Assembly: GCA_013349735.1 (NCBI GenBank)
Contig: DUZC01000008.1
Coordinates: 1 to 20,637 of the forward strand
Direction: 5' to 3'
DNA length: 20,637 nucleotides
From: Rhodospirillaceae bacterium
GTDB lineage: Bacteria; Pseudomonadota; Alphaproteobacteria; Rhodospirillales; Magnetospirillaceae
Shown: in pieces, positions 5,332 to 12,969 of the stretch
How the letters are laid out: each line of letters opens with the position of its first letter
Numbering within the stretch: the stretch's first letter is position 1
Notes under the pieces: model-generated
What the model was told of the DNA's origin: nothing
Databases searched by the model: none
Seen by the model: the letters and a program-made list of their open reading frames with translations, nothing else
Program-made: the position numbers and the translations under genes

Positions 5332-5398
5332 TCACTCGCCGTCCTTGAGGGCATTCAGAACCTCGTCTTCCTGGCCCGTCCGGGCACGCGTAACTTTA
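5332..5398 (-). pseudogene. C-terminal remnant of a second phd antitoxin
   Basis: The last residues read ARTGQEDEVLNALKDGE before a TGA, matching ARMGQEHENLNALMDGE at the end of the intact antitoxin. The 18-base gap to the pemK remnant start is the same as between the intact genes. Upstream of about 5398 the similarity ends in AT-rich sequence. Confidence 0.8.
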
Positions 5399-5437
5399 AC
5401 AAAATATTCGACAAATTTACTTGGTTTTACTTTGTTC

Positions 5438-6133
5438 TTAGGTTGGCTTTCGAGCCGCAATCAAATATTGAAACTCAACAAGATGTCTAATAGGCGGTAG
5501 TAATCTGATAATTTTTGAACTATACCACCGCGCATTTGGCCCACACCAGCCAAGGAACTTGAAGATATTTGGCGACAAATAATTAACCTCAACCTTTTCA
5601 ACCAGCAGTCCGGAATTTTCAAACAGCTCGATAGCCGTTTTTTTCGTAAAGAACCGCAAATGAGTCCGGTCAAGAAGACCCTCATCCGTGTAATTCCATT
5701 GGCCGCCAAATAACAGAGGAAGAGCAACTTGATAATTCGCGACATTGGGAATCGACGCAATAAACATCCCATTCGGCCGCAAATGATTGAATAATTTCTT
5801 AACTGTAGAACCCGGCCAAGCAAGATGCTCCAGGACATCAAGGGCTAGTATCAAATCAAATTGTTGCACAGAAAAATTCAGTGGAACCTCATCAATTGAT
5901 CCAATTTCGACAGCATCAAATACTGCCTGCGCTTTCTTTCCAACCTCTGGAACAAATTCAACACCAGCTGCATATTTTATTTGTTTAATTGATCGCAACC
6001 AAGCCATGGTTCCTCCCTCACCACACCCAATTTCGAGAACAGTCCCGATATTGGCGGGAAGGAGCGAAGTGATTTCGTTGCGAACGCCTTGATAATAGTT
6101 GGAAGAAATTTTGGGCGGCGTTTGGTCAGACAT
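5438..6133 (-). CDS. Class I SAM-dependent methyltransferase
   Basis: The 231-residue protein has a clear Rossmann methyltransferase core: motif I VLEIGCGEGG (residues 32-41), an acidic end to strand 2 (GVEFVPE, about 57-63), motif FDLILALDVLEHL (about 96-108) and LRPNGMFIASIPN (about 119-131). The segment DEGLLDRTHLRFFTKK (about 150-165) is typical of the Methyltransf_23 group found among polysaccharide and surface-glycan genes. The substrate cannot be told. The ATG at 6133 is chosen over a TTG at 6175, whose extra 14 residues look non-native. The gene is visibly AT-rich compared with the rest of the window, which suggests transfer. It stands alone with no glycan genes beside it. Confidence 0.85.
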   Translation of the reverse strand: MSDQTPPKISSNYYQGVRNEITSLLPANIGTVLEIGCGEGGTMAWLRSIKQIKYAAGVEFVPEVGKKAQAVFDAVEIGSIDEVPLNFSVQQFDLILALDVLEHLAWPGSTVKKLFNHLRPNGMFIASIPNVANYQVALPLLFGGQWNYTDEGLLDRTHLRFFTKKTAIELFENSGLLVEKVEVNYLSPNIFKFLGWCGPNARWYSSKIIRLLPPIRHLVEFQYLIAARKPT

Positions 6134-6246
6134 GAGAATAATTATTCCTTGGATCGTGGCGCCAAACAATATCAACCTTGGATCGGTTTATTCCCTGACG
6201 GAAGGCACCCATCACCGTTTTATGGAGATATAGTGTATGGTTTGCC

Positions 6247-6274
6247 GACTCAAATATAGGGTTCGCAAGGCCGC
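6247..6274 (+). repeat. Possible eroded tRNA-Leu anticodon-arm copy
   Basis: GACTCAAA followed eight bases later by TCGCAAGG resembles the anticodon-to-variable-arm part of the tRNA-Leu fragments (GACTCAAA then TCGCAAGG nine bases later). The T arm and acceptor are not recognisable. This may be a fourth, decayed attachment site at the far edge of the accessory region, or chance. Confidence 0.25.
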
Positions 6275-6292
6275 GGTCAGGGGAAAGACGAA

Positions 6293-6517
6293 TTGAAGAC
6301 GCGACACCATTATAAAATCCGCGCCTATCGCGTCGAGCGCGGTCTTTCTTTGCGTGAACTGGCGGCGATGGTTGGGATTGGCAGAATGGAAATGACGAAG
6401 ATCGACGCAGGCGAGCGCTTGATCGACGCGACACTCCAGGCGGCCTTGTCTGAGGCACTGGGCGTCGACCCCAAAGAACTCGACTATGCCCTCATCCCGG
6501 CACGCAAAGGGGGCTGA
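6293..6517 (+). CDS. Small XRE-family helix-turn-helix protein
   Basis: The 74-residue protein is almost only a Cro/C1-type DNA-binding domain: IRAYRVERGLSLRELAAMVGIGRMEMTKIDAGERLIDATLQAALSEALGVDPKEL (residues about 9-63), with helix-turn-helix around LSLRELAAMVGIGRMEMTKID. It starts with TTG at 6293 behind a GGGGAAAG ribosome site. Such short XRE proteins act as repressors or as antitoxins, but no partner toxin lies beside it. It is convergent with the outer-membrane protein gene (31 bases between stops) and divergent from the methyltransferase gene. Family secure, role unknown. Confidence 0.78.
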   Translation: MKTRHHYKIRAYRVERGLSLRELAAMVGIGRMEMTKIDAGERLIDATLQAALSEALGVDPKELDYALIPARKGG

Positions 6518-6548
6518 CGGGATCGAGAGGGCTTCCGTTAGGCGCAGT

Positions 6549-7763
6549 TCAGAAAAACACTCTGACACCCAGTTGAAAGACCGTCTCGACCGCTCTTGGC
6601 GGCTCTTCGACGACGGTCCTTTGCAGCCGCCAGCTGTTATTTCTGATCCCCTCGGCAGTAACCCGCAAAGCCTCAATCGGCAGCCAGGTCAGCGCCAGAG
6701 TAACGGCGTCGCCATGTTCGCCGGCCGGAACATTCCGGCCAGCATTCTGCTGCTGCGCGGCATAGCCATCGACCCGCGCGGCAAGGCGCCAGTCCGTCAA
6801 ATCATATCCTGCCAAGAGATAGGCGGATTGAAATTTGGTGATGGCGTTGAATTGAGGCGTTGGATCAATCTCGGTTTCGCCAAACATTGCCTGGCTGATC
6901 AGGACGAAGTCATCATAGCCGGTTTCAGCGCCCAGGCTCCAAAAGCTGGTACGCCAGGCCAGTTGCCCATCCCGGCGGGCGGATGGATTTGCCTGATTGT
7001 CATAGCGCAGTAACTCCAGACTGCCGATGCCCTCGCTTCGCCAACGGACCCCGCTATACCAACCGGGCCGGTCATCAATTTCCCGAAAGGGATGAATGCG
7101 TCTTGCGGACGGATTGTACTCGGTTGCGTTGGGAAGCCGGTTAAGGTCAAAAAGTCCGGTGATGCGATCATTCAAGGACCAACCGCGCGCGGCGAGCAGG
7201 GCGCCTGCCGGATCATCCAGCCCATAAAGAGCAAAAATCCATTCCATTCTGTCGACATCGCCCCGCCATTCGATCTTGGCTTCGCTGCCGATCGTACGAA
7301 GTTCCTCGCCAACCCAAGAATTGATGGCAGAAGGGGTCAAAGTCCATGGAATGGTCCAACCGATCCCGGTGTTTTCAAGGGATATCGGTGGAAAGAACGC
7401 GCCTGCTTTAACCGACCAGCGCCAACGGCTGACAGAAACCGGACGGTACCGGGCGTACGCTTCCAAGGCATCCAAAGCGGTCCTTTGCCGGCTATCATAG
7501 CGGATATTGGCATAGGCCAGGACGTCCCCGGTCAGCAACAGGGTCGCGGCCATCGAAGCCTCGGCGAATTGGAATTGCTGGGCTTGATCGCCCTCTCCTT
7601 GGCCGAAACGTAATTTCCCCACGCCGCCATCAAGGAATGAGTCCGGTGGCCCGGCCGATAAAAAACGGAAATCGGCATAGCCTTCAACGTGCATTTCCTG
7701 AGCCATGGCCGTCGAAGAGATCAGGATCAGTGCACCCAGCAGGGCCAGAGTGATCCGGATCAC
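6549..7763 (-). CDS. Outer-membrane beta-barrel protein of unknown function
   Basis: The 404-residue product has a signal peptide (hydrophobic ITLALLGALILISSTAMA, cleavage after AMA) and many alternating aromatic strands such as WRWSVKAGAFF, DRMEWIFALYGL and AARVDGYAAQQ. It ends in VRVFF, the terminal Phe signature recognised by the BAM machinery. It looks like a porin-like barrel, but I cannot assign a substrate. I place the start at the GTG at 7763, which overlaps the stop of the EAL gene by 4 bases (GTGA) and gives a compact signal peptide; a TTG at 7790 would add nine residues. It is the last gene of the cupredoxin/EAL operon, so it probably works with that sensor. Confidence 0.78.
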   Translation of the reverse strand: MIRITLALLGALILISSTAMAQEMHVEGYADFRFLSAGPPDSFLDGGVGKLRFGQGEGDQAQQFQFAEASMAATLLLTGDVLAYANIRYDSRQRTALDALEAYARYRPVSVSRWRWSVKAGAFFPPISLENTGIGWTIPWTLTPSAINSWVGEELRTIGSEAKIEWRGDVDRMEWIFALYGLDDPAGALLAARGWSLNDRITGLFDLNRLPNATEYNPSARRIHPFREIDDRPGWYSGVRWRSEGIGSLELLRYDNQANPSARRDGQLAWRTSFWSLGAETGYDDFVLISQAMFGETEIDPTPQFNAITKFQSAYLLAGYDLTDWRLAARVDGYAAQQQNAGRNVPAGEHGDAVTLALTWLPIEALRVTAEGIRNNSWRLQRTVVEEPPRAVETVFQLGVRVFF

Positions 7764-10117
7764 GATGTCACCAAAGTCAGAGCCGGCCAACGCCCCCCGA
7801 CGATGAATTTCTCGAACCCGTCCAAAGGAAGGGCCTTGGCCATATGATAGCCCTGACCATAATCACAGCCCAAATCGGCCAGGAATTGCATGGCCGCTTC
7901 AGTCTCGATTCCTTCGGCGGTAACTTTATAGCCCAGATTATGCCCAAGCTCGACAATGGAGCGGACGATGACCGCATCTTCTGAACTTTCGGCCAGATTG
8001 AGCACGAAGGACTTGTCGATCTTTAATTCACGGACCGGAAGTCGGCGCAGATAGGTGAAAGAAGACTGACCAACCCCAAAGTCATCGATGGACAGATCTA
8101 TTCCCTGATCGGCCAAACGCCTGAGGACGGCGATGGCATCGTCCGGTTCGCCCATGATGGCGCTTTCGGTAATTTCCAGGACGATGTTCTCGGGCCGGGC
8201 ACCATAATTTTCCAGGAGGTCGCGAACCCGGTCGGGAAGACTCTTATCGCCCAGGTCGCGGACCGAAAGATTGACCGACAGCCGGAGTTCGAAACCGCGT
8301 CTCTGCCACTCGGCGGCCTGCGCAATGCCCGTCGCCAGGGCCCAGTTGGTTAATCTGCGGATATTGCCGGTCTCCTCGGCCATGGCAATGAATTGATCCG
8401 GAGCGACAAAGCCACGCCGCGCATGGGTCCAGCGAACGAGGGCCTCGGCTCCGCCAACCCGCCCGGCCGCCAGTTTTATCTTCGGCTGATAATGAAGTCG
8501 CAGTTCATTCCGGTCGAGCGCCTCGCGCAGGTCGCTCATCAAAGTGAGATGGTCCGACCTATGAGGGTCGCGCCCGGGATCATAGAAGACGATCCGATCA
8601 TCCGGCAGTAATAGGGCCTGATGGAGGGCGATATCCGCGCGTTGCAACAGGAGGCTGGCATCCGTTCCATGATCAGGAACCCTCACAATCCCGATGGCCG
8701 TAGCGATATCCACGGCGATATCGCCTTGGCGAAAAATCTCCCCCACTGCCTGGATCATCTGCTTGGGTGACACCTGGGGCGTCTCACTTTGCTGCCAGAC
8801 TGCAAAGCCACTATCTGCGACCCGCGCCACCAAGCCTTCGGGTGCTGCCGCGCGCCGCAAGCGGTCGCCGACATGGCGCATGAGATGGTCGCGGAAGTCA
8901 TGCCCAACCGTGTTAACGATTTCCTGAAGCCGTGGCAGACCGATCATCATCAAGGTGAACGGCTTCGGTTGTCCGTTCGCTAAATCGAACGCAATCGCGT
9001 CAGTCATCGCCATGCGGTTGGGCAACCCGGTAATCACATCATGGCGCGCCTGATGGAGAATATGTTCCTCGCGCTCTTGTATGGCCAAGGCCATGTCGCC
9101 GAGCGCATTGGAAAGTTGACCGATCTCATCCGGTTGCGGGACCCAAGGCAGCGGTGCGTAATCGCCTGTCGCGATCCGGGCTGCCACTTTCGCCAGAGCC
9201 TCGATAGGTTTGGCAACACTGCGGGCAATCAGCGTTGTCCCAAACAGAGCAACCGACATACCGGCAGCGAGGATGGCGACCAATACCAGGACGACCGGCT
9301 CATATTGCCGGAAGGCATCGTCAAGCGACAGCCCCAGGACGACCAGGACCGGCGAACTCCCTGCCGGCGTCCGCAGCGATTTGGCCAAGACCAGATCCCG
9401 CCTTCCATGGCTGTTCATCAGACTTGGCTGAACAGCGCTGGGAGGTTCACCAAGGGGCAGAAGCTGGTCAAGAATTTCAGCATTTTCCAGACAGCTTGCC
9501 AGGGAGCGCCATTTGCCATCGCCCCGATCCGCGACCAAAAGGATTTCCCGGGGCAGCGAGGAGAGCTGCCGGAGAGTGTCCATCATGGCATCGTCCAAAG
9601 GAATGTCTGCCGAGATATAAGCGATGGGCGTCGGCGCCATAACCGGCACCAGAACCGTCCAATAGGCATGGCCATCAAAGGCTACCACCGCGGTTGCCCG
9701 GCCTTCCGCCGCAGCGCCGTCCAAGAGATCATCATAACCAAAGGCCTTGCCAGCGGCCGTGGCGTCCAAAGTGTCCCCTTCGATGGTGCCATCGAGGGCG
9801 ATGAGCCGCATCCGGGTCGCCCCCACTCTTCGCCCGTGATTGCGAAGGGCGGAGAGCACGGTCTGACTGTTCTGCAAGGCAATGGCTTGGCGCAAGGCAA
9901 AATCCAGGGAGAGGATATGCACGCCTTCGGCAACGCGCTGCGATAGCGCATCAAGCTGGTGAACAAATAAATCGGACGATGCCGAGAGCTGCTTCTTGCC
10001 TTGCTCGACCAGAGCCTTTTGCGTGAAGGAATAGACAAAACCGGCCGTTACCGTCTGCACCAGGATCAGAGAGACGAGCAGAAAGCCGGCAAGGCGGTTT
10101 CGAAATCCGAGACGCAA
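7760..10117 (-). CDS. Membrane c-di-GMP phosphodiesterase: sensor, HAMP, degenerate GGDEF, EAL
   Basis: The 785-residue protein has a membrane helix at about 9-30, a periplasmic sensor region (31-270), a second helix (about 272-297), a HAMP linker (about 296-348), a GGDEF-fold domain (355-515) and an EAL domain (525-775). The GGDEF site reads ADSGF (434-438), so cyclase activity should be lost. The EAL site is complete: EAL 558-560, Asn616, Glu648, Asp678-Asp679, Lys699, Glu735 and Gln755. It should therefore hydrolyse c-di-GMP in response to a periplasmic signal. It starts at a TTG (10117) with an AGGAG ribosome site, 10 bases after the cupredoxin gene. The neighbours suggest that the cupredoxin or its metal state is the input. 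Confidence 0.92.
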   Translation of the reverse strand: MRLGFRNRLAGFLLVSLILVQTVTAGFVYSFTQKALVEQGKKQLSASSDLFVHQLDALSQRVAEGVHILSLDFALRQAIALQNSQTVLSALRNHGRRVGATRMRLIALDGTIEGDTLDATAAGKAFGYDDLLDGAAAEGRATAVVAFDGHAYWTVLVPVMAPTPIAYISADIPLDDAMMDTLRQLSSLPREILLVADRGDGKWRSLASCLENAEILDQLLPLGEPPSAVQPSLMNSHGRRDLVLAKSLRTPAGSSPVLVVLGLSLDDAFRQYEPVVLVLVAILAAGMSVALFGTTLIARSVAKPIEALAKVAARIATGDYAPLPWVPQPDEIGQLSNALGDMALAIQEREEHILHQARHDVITGLPNRMAMTDAIAFDLANGQPKPFTLMMIGLPRLQEIVNTVGHDFRDHLMRHVGDRLRRAAAPEGLVARVADSGFAVWQQSETPQVSPKQMIQAVGEIFRQGDIAVDIATAIGIVRVPDHGTDASLLLQRADIALHQALLLPDDRIVFYDPGRDPHRSDHLTLMSDLREALDRNELRLHYQPKIKLAAGRVGGAEALVRWTHARRGFVAPDQFIAMAEETGNIRRLTNWALATGIAQAAEWQRRGFELRLSVNLSVRDLGDKSLPDRVRDLLENYGARPENIVLEITESAIMGEPDDAIAVLRRLADQGIDLSIDDFGVGQSSFTYLRRLPVRELKIDKSFVLNLAESSEDAVIVRSIVELGHNLGYKVTAEGIETEAAMQFLADLGCDYGQGYHMAKALPLDGFEKFIVGGRWPALTLVTS

Positions 10118-10127
10118 GGGAGGCTCC

Positions 10128-10766
10128 TCAGTAACGTCGGTATTCGCCGCCTGACTTTGGGCGATCGGGCAGGAGCTGCAAAACCGATGAAAGTTTTACC
10201 GGACTATCGCCCAAAGTGACTGTTTCAGCCAATTCTGGCTTGCCGGGTCGCAATTTGGGATGCCAGATATGGGCGACATAGGTTCCATTAGGAACATCCT
10301 TAATTTCCACTTGTCCCTGCGGATCGGAACGCGCGGCCCAGGCGGTGTCCGAGACATAAATGTGGGTAATCATCCGATCATGGATATTACAGCCAACAGC
10401 GACAACACCGGGCTTCGACAATAAAATTGGCGGGGATTTTTCGCCGGGCGCCAAAAGATACTCAAATTGCCCTAAAGGCGAGAATGAGTAAACATGATGC
10501 CTAGTCTGGTCGCTATTGCGGAAAGTCACATCATCCCCAACCGAAATTAACAAAACATAGACAGAAAATGTTTCGTCCCGCTGATCGATGATATGGCTTT
10601 GATGGGAAAGAACCGCTCCGGGGGTATCGCCGGTTAGCTTAACCACCGCGTCAGACACCGGGTTTCCATCGCTGTCGGTAAGTTGCAAGATCAGCGACCC
10701 GGCCCAGACCGGGGAAGAAAAAAGCAGCAGACAAACCGTCGCCACCAACGCCAAGATTGGCTTCAT
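10128..10766 (-). CDS. Periplasmic cupredoxin-like protein ("methylamine utilization protein" type)
   Basis: The 212-residue product has a signal peptide (MKPILALVATVCLLLFSSPVWA). The mature part has a small carboxypeptidase-regulatory-like beta domain (LQLTDSDGNPVSDAVVKL, 28-44) and a cupredoxin domain. Candidate type 1 copper ligands are His90 or His91 (NSDQTRHHVYSF), Cys126, His129 and Met132 (GCNIHDRM), the ligand set His-Cys-His-Met. Proteins of this type are often labelled methylamine utilization protein without evidence; no mau genes are present. ATG at 10766 is chosen for its strong AGGAGG ribosome site; an earlier start at 10808 is less likely. It leads the operon with the EAL sensor and barrel protein. 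Confidence 0.85.
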   Translation of the reverse strand: MKPILALVATVCLLLFSSPVWAGSLILQLTDSDGNPVSDAVVKLTGDTPGAVLSHQSHIIDQRDETFSVYVLLISVGDDVTFRNSDQTRHHVYSFSPLGQFEYLLAPGEKSPPILLSKPGVVAVGCNIHDRMITHIYVSDTAWAARSDPQGQVEIKDVPNGTYVAHIWHPKLRPGKPELAETVTLGDSPVKLSSVLQLLPDRPKSGGEYRRY

Positions 10767-10781
10767 AGCCCCCTCCTGTCC

Positions 10782-10803
10782 GGCGGCCGTTATAAAAGCC
10801 GCC
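10782..10803 (-). promoter_or_regulatory. Leader hairpin next to the cupredoxin ribosome site
   Basis: GGCGGC (10782-10787) and GCCGCC (10798-10803) can form a 6-bp stem with an AT-rich 10-base loop in the mRNA leader, only a few bases before the AGGAGG ribosome site. It might modulate translation of the operon. No known riboswitch was recognised. Confidence 0.3.
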
Positions 10804-10965
10804 CGCATCCTCTCCGTTCACTATGTCATTTGGGATGGCTTGGTCGGAAAACAATTGCAGGGCCACCGGCTCATTTTACGATCTTAGAGCCCTTGACGAT
10901 TATTTGTTTGGCTTGGCCAACCCTTCGGCTAGGGCTTTGACGCAAACAAAAGATTCACCCAGTAG

Positions 10966-10985
10966 GGCCGGCGTCCCTGCCGGCC
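10966..10985 (-). terminator. Palindrome downstream of rppH, possible weak terminator
   Basis: GGCCGGC and GCCGGCC pair perfectly around six bases, about 45 bases after the rppH stop on the minus strand. A loose T-containing stretch (CTTTTG) follows only after about 13 bases, so it is at best a weak terminator. A related palindrome in the opposite orientation (CACCGGCG/CGCCGGTG, 11033-11052) lies over the rppH 3' end. The rest of the 10804-11029 gap holds no gene. Confidence 0.35.
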
Positions 10986-11029
10986 TCAGCCGACAAGATA
11001 CTGAAATAATTGACTTTTTTATGCCGACC

Positions 11030-11539
11030 TCACACCGGCGGGGACGCCGGTGCTCCTGTACTTTTTGAATGAATCAGTGCACTCGTGTCCCGAAACTCTT
11101 CCATCACCTGAAGATACAGCGTTCTTTTGAAGGGAACGATAAGTTCGGCCAATTTTTCAAACGGAGCCCAGCACCAAGCGTTGAATTCAGGATGCGTGGT
11201 GGCGATATTGATGTCGGCGTCGCTGCCCCGAAAACGCAGCGCAAACCATTTCTGCTTTTGGCCGCGAAAGCGTCCCTTCCACACTTTACCGACCAATTCG
11301 GCCGGGAGGTCATAGGTCAGCCAGTCGCGACTGCTGGCGATAATTTCCGCATCATTGGTACCGATTTCCTCGGCCAGTTCGCGCAGCGCCGCCTGCTCGG
11401 GGGTTTCGCCGTCATCGATTCCCCCCTGCGGCATTTGCCAGGCTTCAACCGTGCTGTCGATGCGCCTCCCCACGAAGACACGCCCCTCAGCGTTAAAGAG
11501 CATCAAGCCGACGCCTGGACGGTAAGGCAAATTGGTCAT
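11030..11539 (-). CDS. rppH: RNA pyrophosphohydrolase (Nudix)
   Basis: The 169-residue protein has the Nudix box GGIDDGETPEQAALRELAEE (residues 39-58, followed by IGT), with the metal-binding REL-EE glutamates, and the RppH/NudH marks YRPGVGLMLFN at the start, WQMPQGG before the box, and GQKQKWFALRF after it. The enzyme removes pyrophosphate from the 5' end of mRNAs and so starts their decay. It is the last gene of the gpmI operon; its ATG overlaps the yibQ stop by 4 bases. The last residues (STGAPASPPV) are encoded by a GC-rich palindrome. Confidence 0.95.
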   Translation of the reverse strand: MTNLPYRPGVGLMLFNAEGRVFVGRRIDSTVEAWQMPQGGIDDGETPEQAALRELAEEIGTNDAEIIASSRDWLTYDLPAELVGKVWKGRFRGQKQKWFALRFRGSDADINIATTHPEFNAWCWAPFEKLAELIVPFKRTLYLQVMEEFRDTSALIHSKSTGAPASPPV

Positions 11540-12960
11540 TTTTCCTCTGTTTTTACGACGGCGCTGGCCGGGGCCAAGACCAAATTCTGCTGCGGCAAAC
11601 TGGCAACCCAGGCCAGAAGTCTTTCAAAGCTGACTGGCCGCGCCGACAGATAGGCCAGGGCCGTTCCATCGCGCAGAGCCGCCGCCGCGAGCTTTGACAG
11701 GCCGACGTCAATGGCGGCCCGGAAGGGGACGTCATCGGCCACCAAGGTCACCGAGGCCGCGGCGGGCATGGCATTCGCCGGCACCCCCACCAGACCATCA
11801 CCGACGAACATCAAGCCGCGCCCCTTCAGGGCCTGCAGGATCGTCACCCAATTTTCGCTGGCGGTTACCGGGGAGCGCAAATGGGCAGCCAGACCAACAT
11901 AGCTGTCTGCCTTGCCTAAAACGGCTTCCAAATGCTCAAGAGCTTCGGAAGCGGCATGATGAACCAGAATGGAATCCGGCCCCGCATCGCGCATAGGGAA
12001 ATTGGTGGGTTCCAGCGGCAGATCAAGCATGACTTCATGGCCGGCCTCGCGCGCTTTTTTCACCAAAGCCGCCAGATTGCCGGCATAGGGACTGAACGAG
12101 AGCGTAACCTCGGGCGGCAGCTTGCTGATGGCGGCCTGGGTGGCATCATTGGAAAGACCAAGTCCCGTGACAATTACAGCCAGCCTGGGACGCTTTTTCT
12201 CGTCAAGGAAGGGCCGCGCATAGGCGGTTCGCGCTTCTTTTCCTTCCGCCATGACCGGCAAGGATGCTTTGCCGGTTCGGCGCAATAATTCCGGTAAAGG
12301 CCCGGGAGAAAGCGGTTTCAGGTCTTCCCGGGCTGGCAATTGCCCAAAGCTGGGCGGCGGCAAACTATCGCCGCCGGGTGGCATTGTCGGCGTCGTCAGC
12401 GCCGGAGCCGCCGCGTCAGAGACGGCCGTGATCGCCGGCGGCTTTTCCTCGGCGGGTTTGCCATGAGAAGCCTCTGGTGCCGGTGCAATGGGAGCGACAG
12501 GGGGCGTTACAGGCGGGGCTCCAGCGGCCTCGCTCGGCGCTGTCGGCATCTTTGCCTCGCCAGGAACGGCCGGCGCCTTGGCTTCAATCGGTGCGGCCGG
12601 CGCCTGGGGCAATGCGACGGCTGGCGTTTCCGACGGGGCTGCTGGCAGTTTGACATCGGCCGCCGGAGCATTTGCGGCAGCCGCTGCTTTCGGTGTTTGC
12701 GGCTGAATCAACGACGATTCAGGCTTTTCCGGTCCTGGCCGGGGCGGCATTGGCTCAACGATCCGGGCATCCATGCTAAGCCCAGCCAGCAAATCCAAAG
12801 GGTTCTCGCCCGTTACCACATACCAGCCGGCGGCGGCCGCAATGGCCAGGGAAAAGGGCAGAAGCAGGCCATAAACCAGCAAACTGGACCACTTCCCCCC
12901 CCCGCCCTGGGGAGGGGAAGGTGGTGCCGGTCGATCATCGGGAGCAAGGGACAGCTTCAC
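11536..12960 (-). CDS. yibQ: Divergent polysaccharide deacetylase family protein (YibQ-like)
   Basis: The 474-residue protein has a short cytoplasmic tail, one membrane helix (about 25-49), a long Ala/Pro-rich linker with repeats like AAPSE and APAVPGEAK (about 70-225), and a C-terminal divergent polysaccharide deacetylase domain (about 255-470). The domain reads RPRLAVIVTGLGLSNDATQAAISKLP, then VTLSFSPYAG and EVMLDLPLEP, as in YibQ proteins. The usual metal-binding catalytic residues of true deacetylases are not evident, so activity is doubtful. In E. coli yibQ also follows gpmM and envC, which supports an envelope role. The start is GTG at 12960, 9 bases after the ctpA stop. It overlaps rppH by 4 bases. 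Confidence 0.85.
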   Translation of the reverse strand: MKLSLAPDDRPAPPSPPQGGGGKWSSLLVYGLLLPFSLAIAAAAGWYVVTGENPLDLLAGLSMDARIVEPMPPRPGPEKPESSLIQPQTPKAAAAANAPAADVKLPAAPSETPAVALPQAPAAPIEAKAPAVPGEAKMPTAPSEAAGAPPVTPPVAPIAPAPEASHGKPAEEKPPAITAVSDAAAPALTTPTMPPGGDSLPPPSFGQLPAREDLKPLSPGPLPELLRRTGKASLPVMAEGKEARTAYARPFLDEKKRPRLAVIVTGLGLSNDATQAAISKLPPEVTLSFSPYAGNLAALVKKAREAGHEVMLDLPLEPTNFPMRDAGPDSILVHHAASEALEHLEAVLGKADSYVGLAAHLRSPVTASENWVTILQALKGRGLMFVGDGLVGVPANAMPAAASVTLVADDVPFRAAIDVGLSKLAAAALRDGTALAYLSARPVSFERLLAWVASLPQQNLVLAPASAVVKTEEK

Positions 12961-12969
12961 GGTCGGATT

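Noticed and set aside
5070..5354. 94-codon minus-strand frame across the remnant region
   Set aside because: It starts in the phd/pemK remnant and reads the PIN domain in the wrong frame; it matches neither family.
9041..9946. 301-codon plus-strand open frame
   Set aside because: It is antisense to the GGDEF/EAL protein, has no recognisable domain and a composition typical of antisense frames.
10128..10766. Methylamine utilization function
   Set aside because: The label is common for this cupredoxin type, but no methylamine dehydrogenase or mau gene is present in the window.
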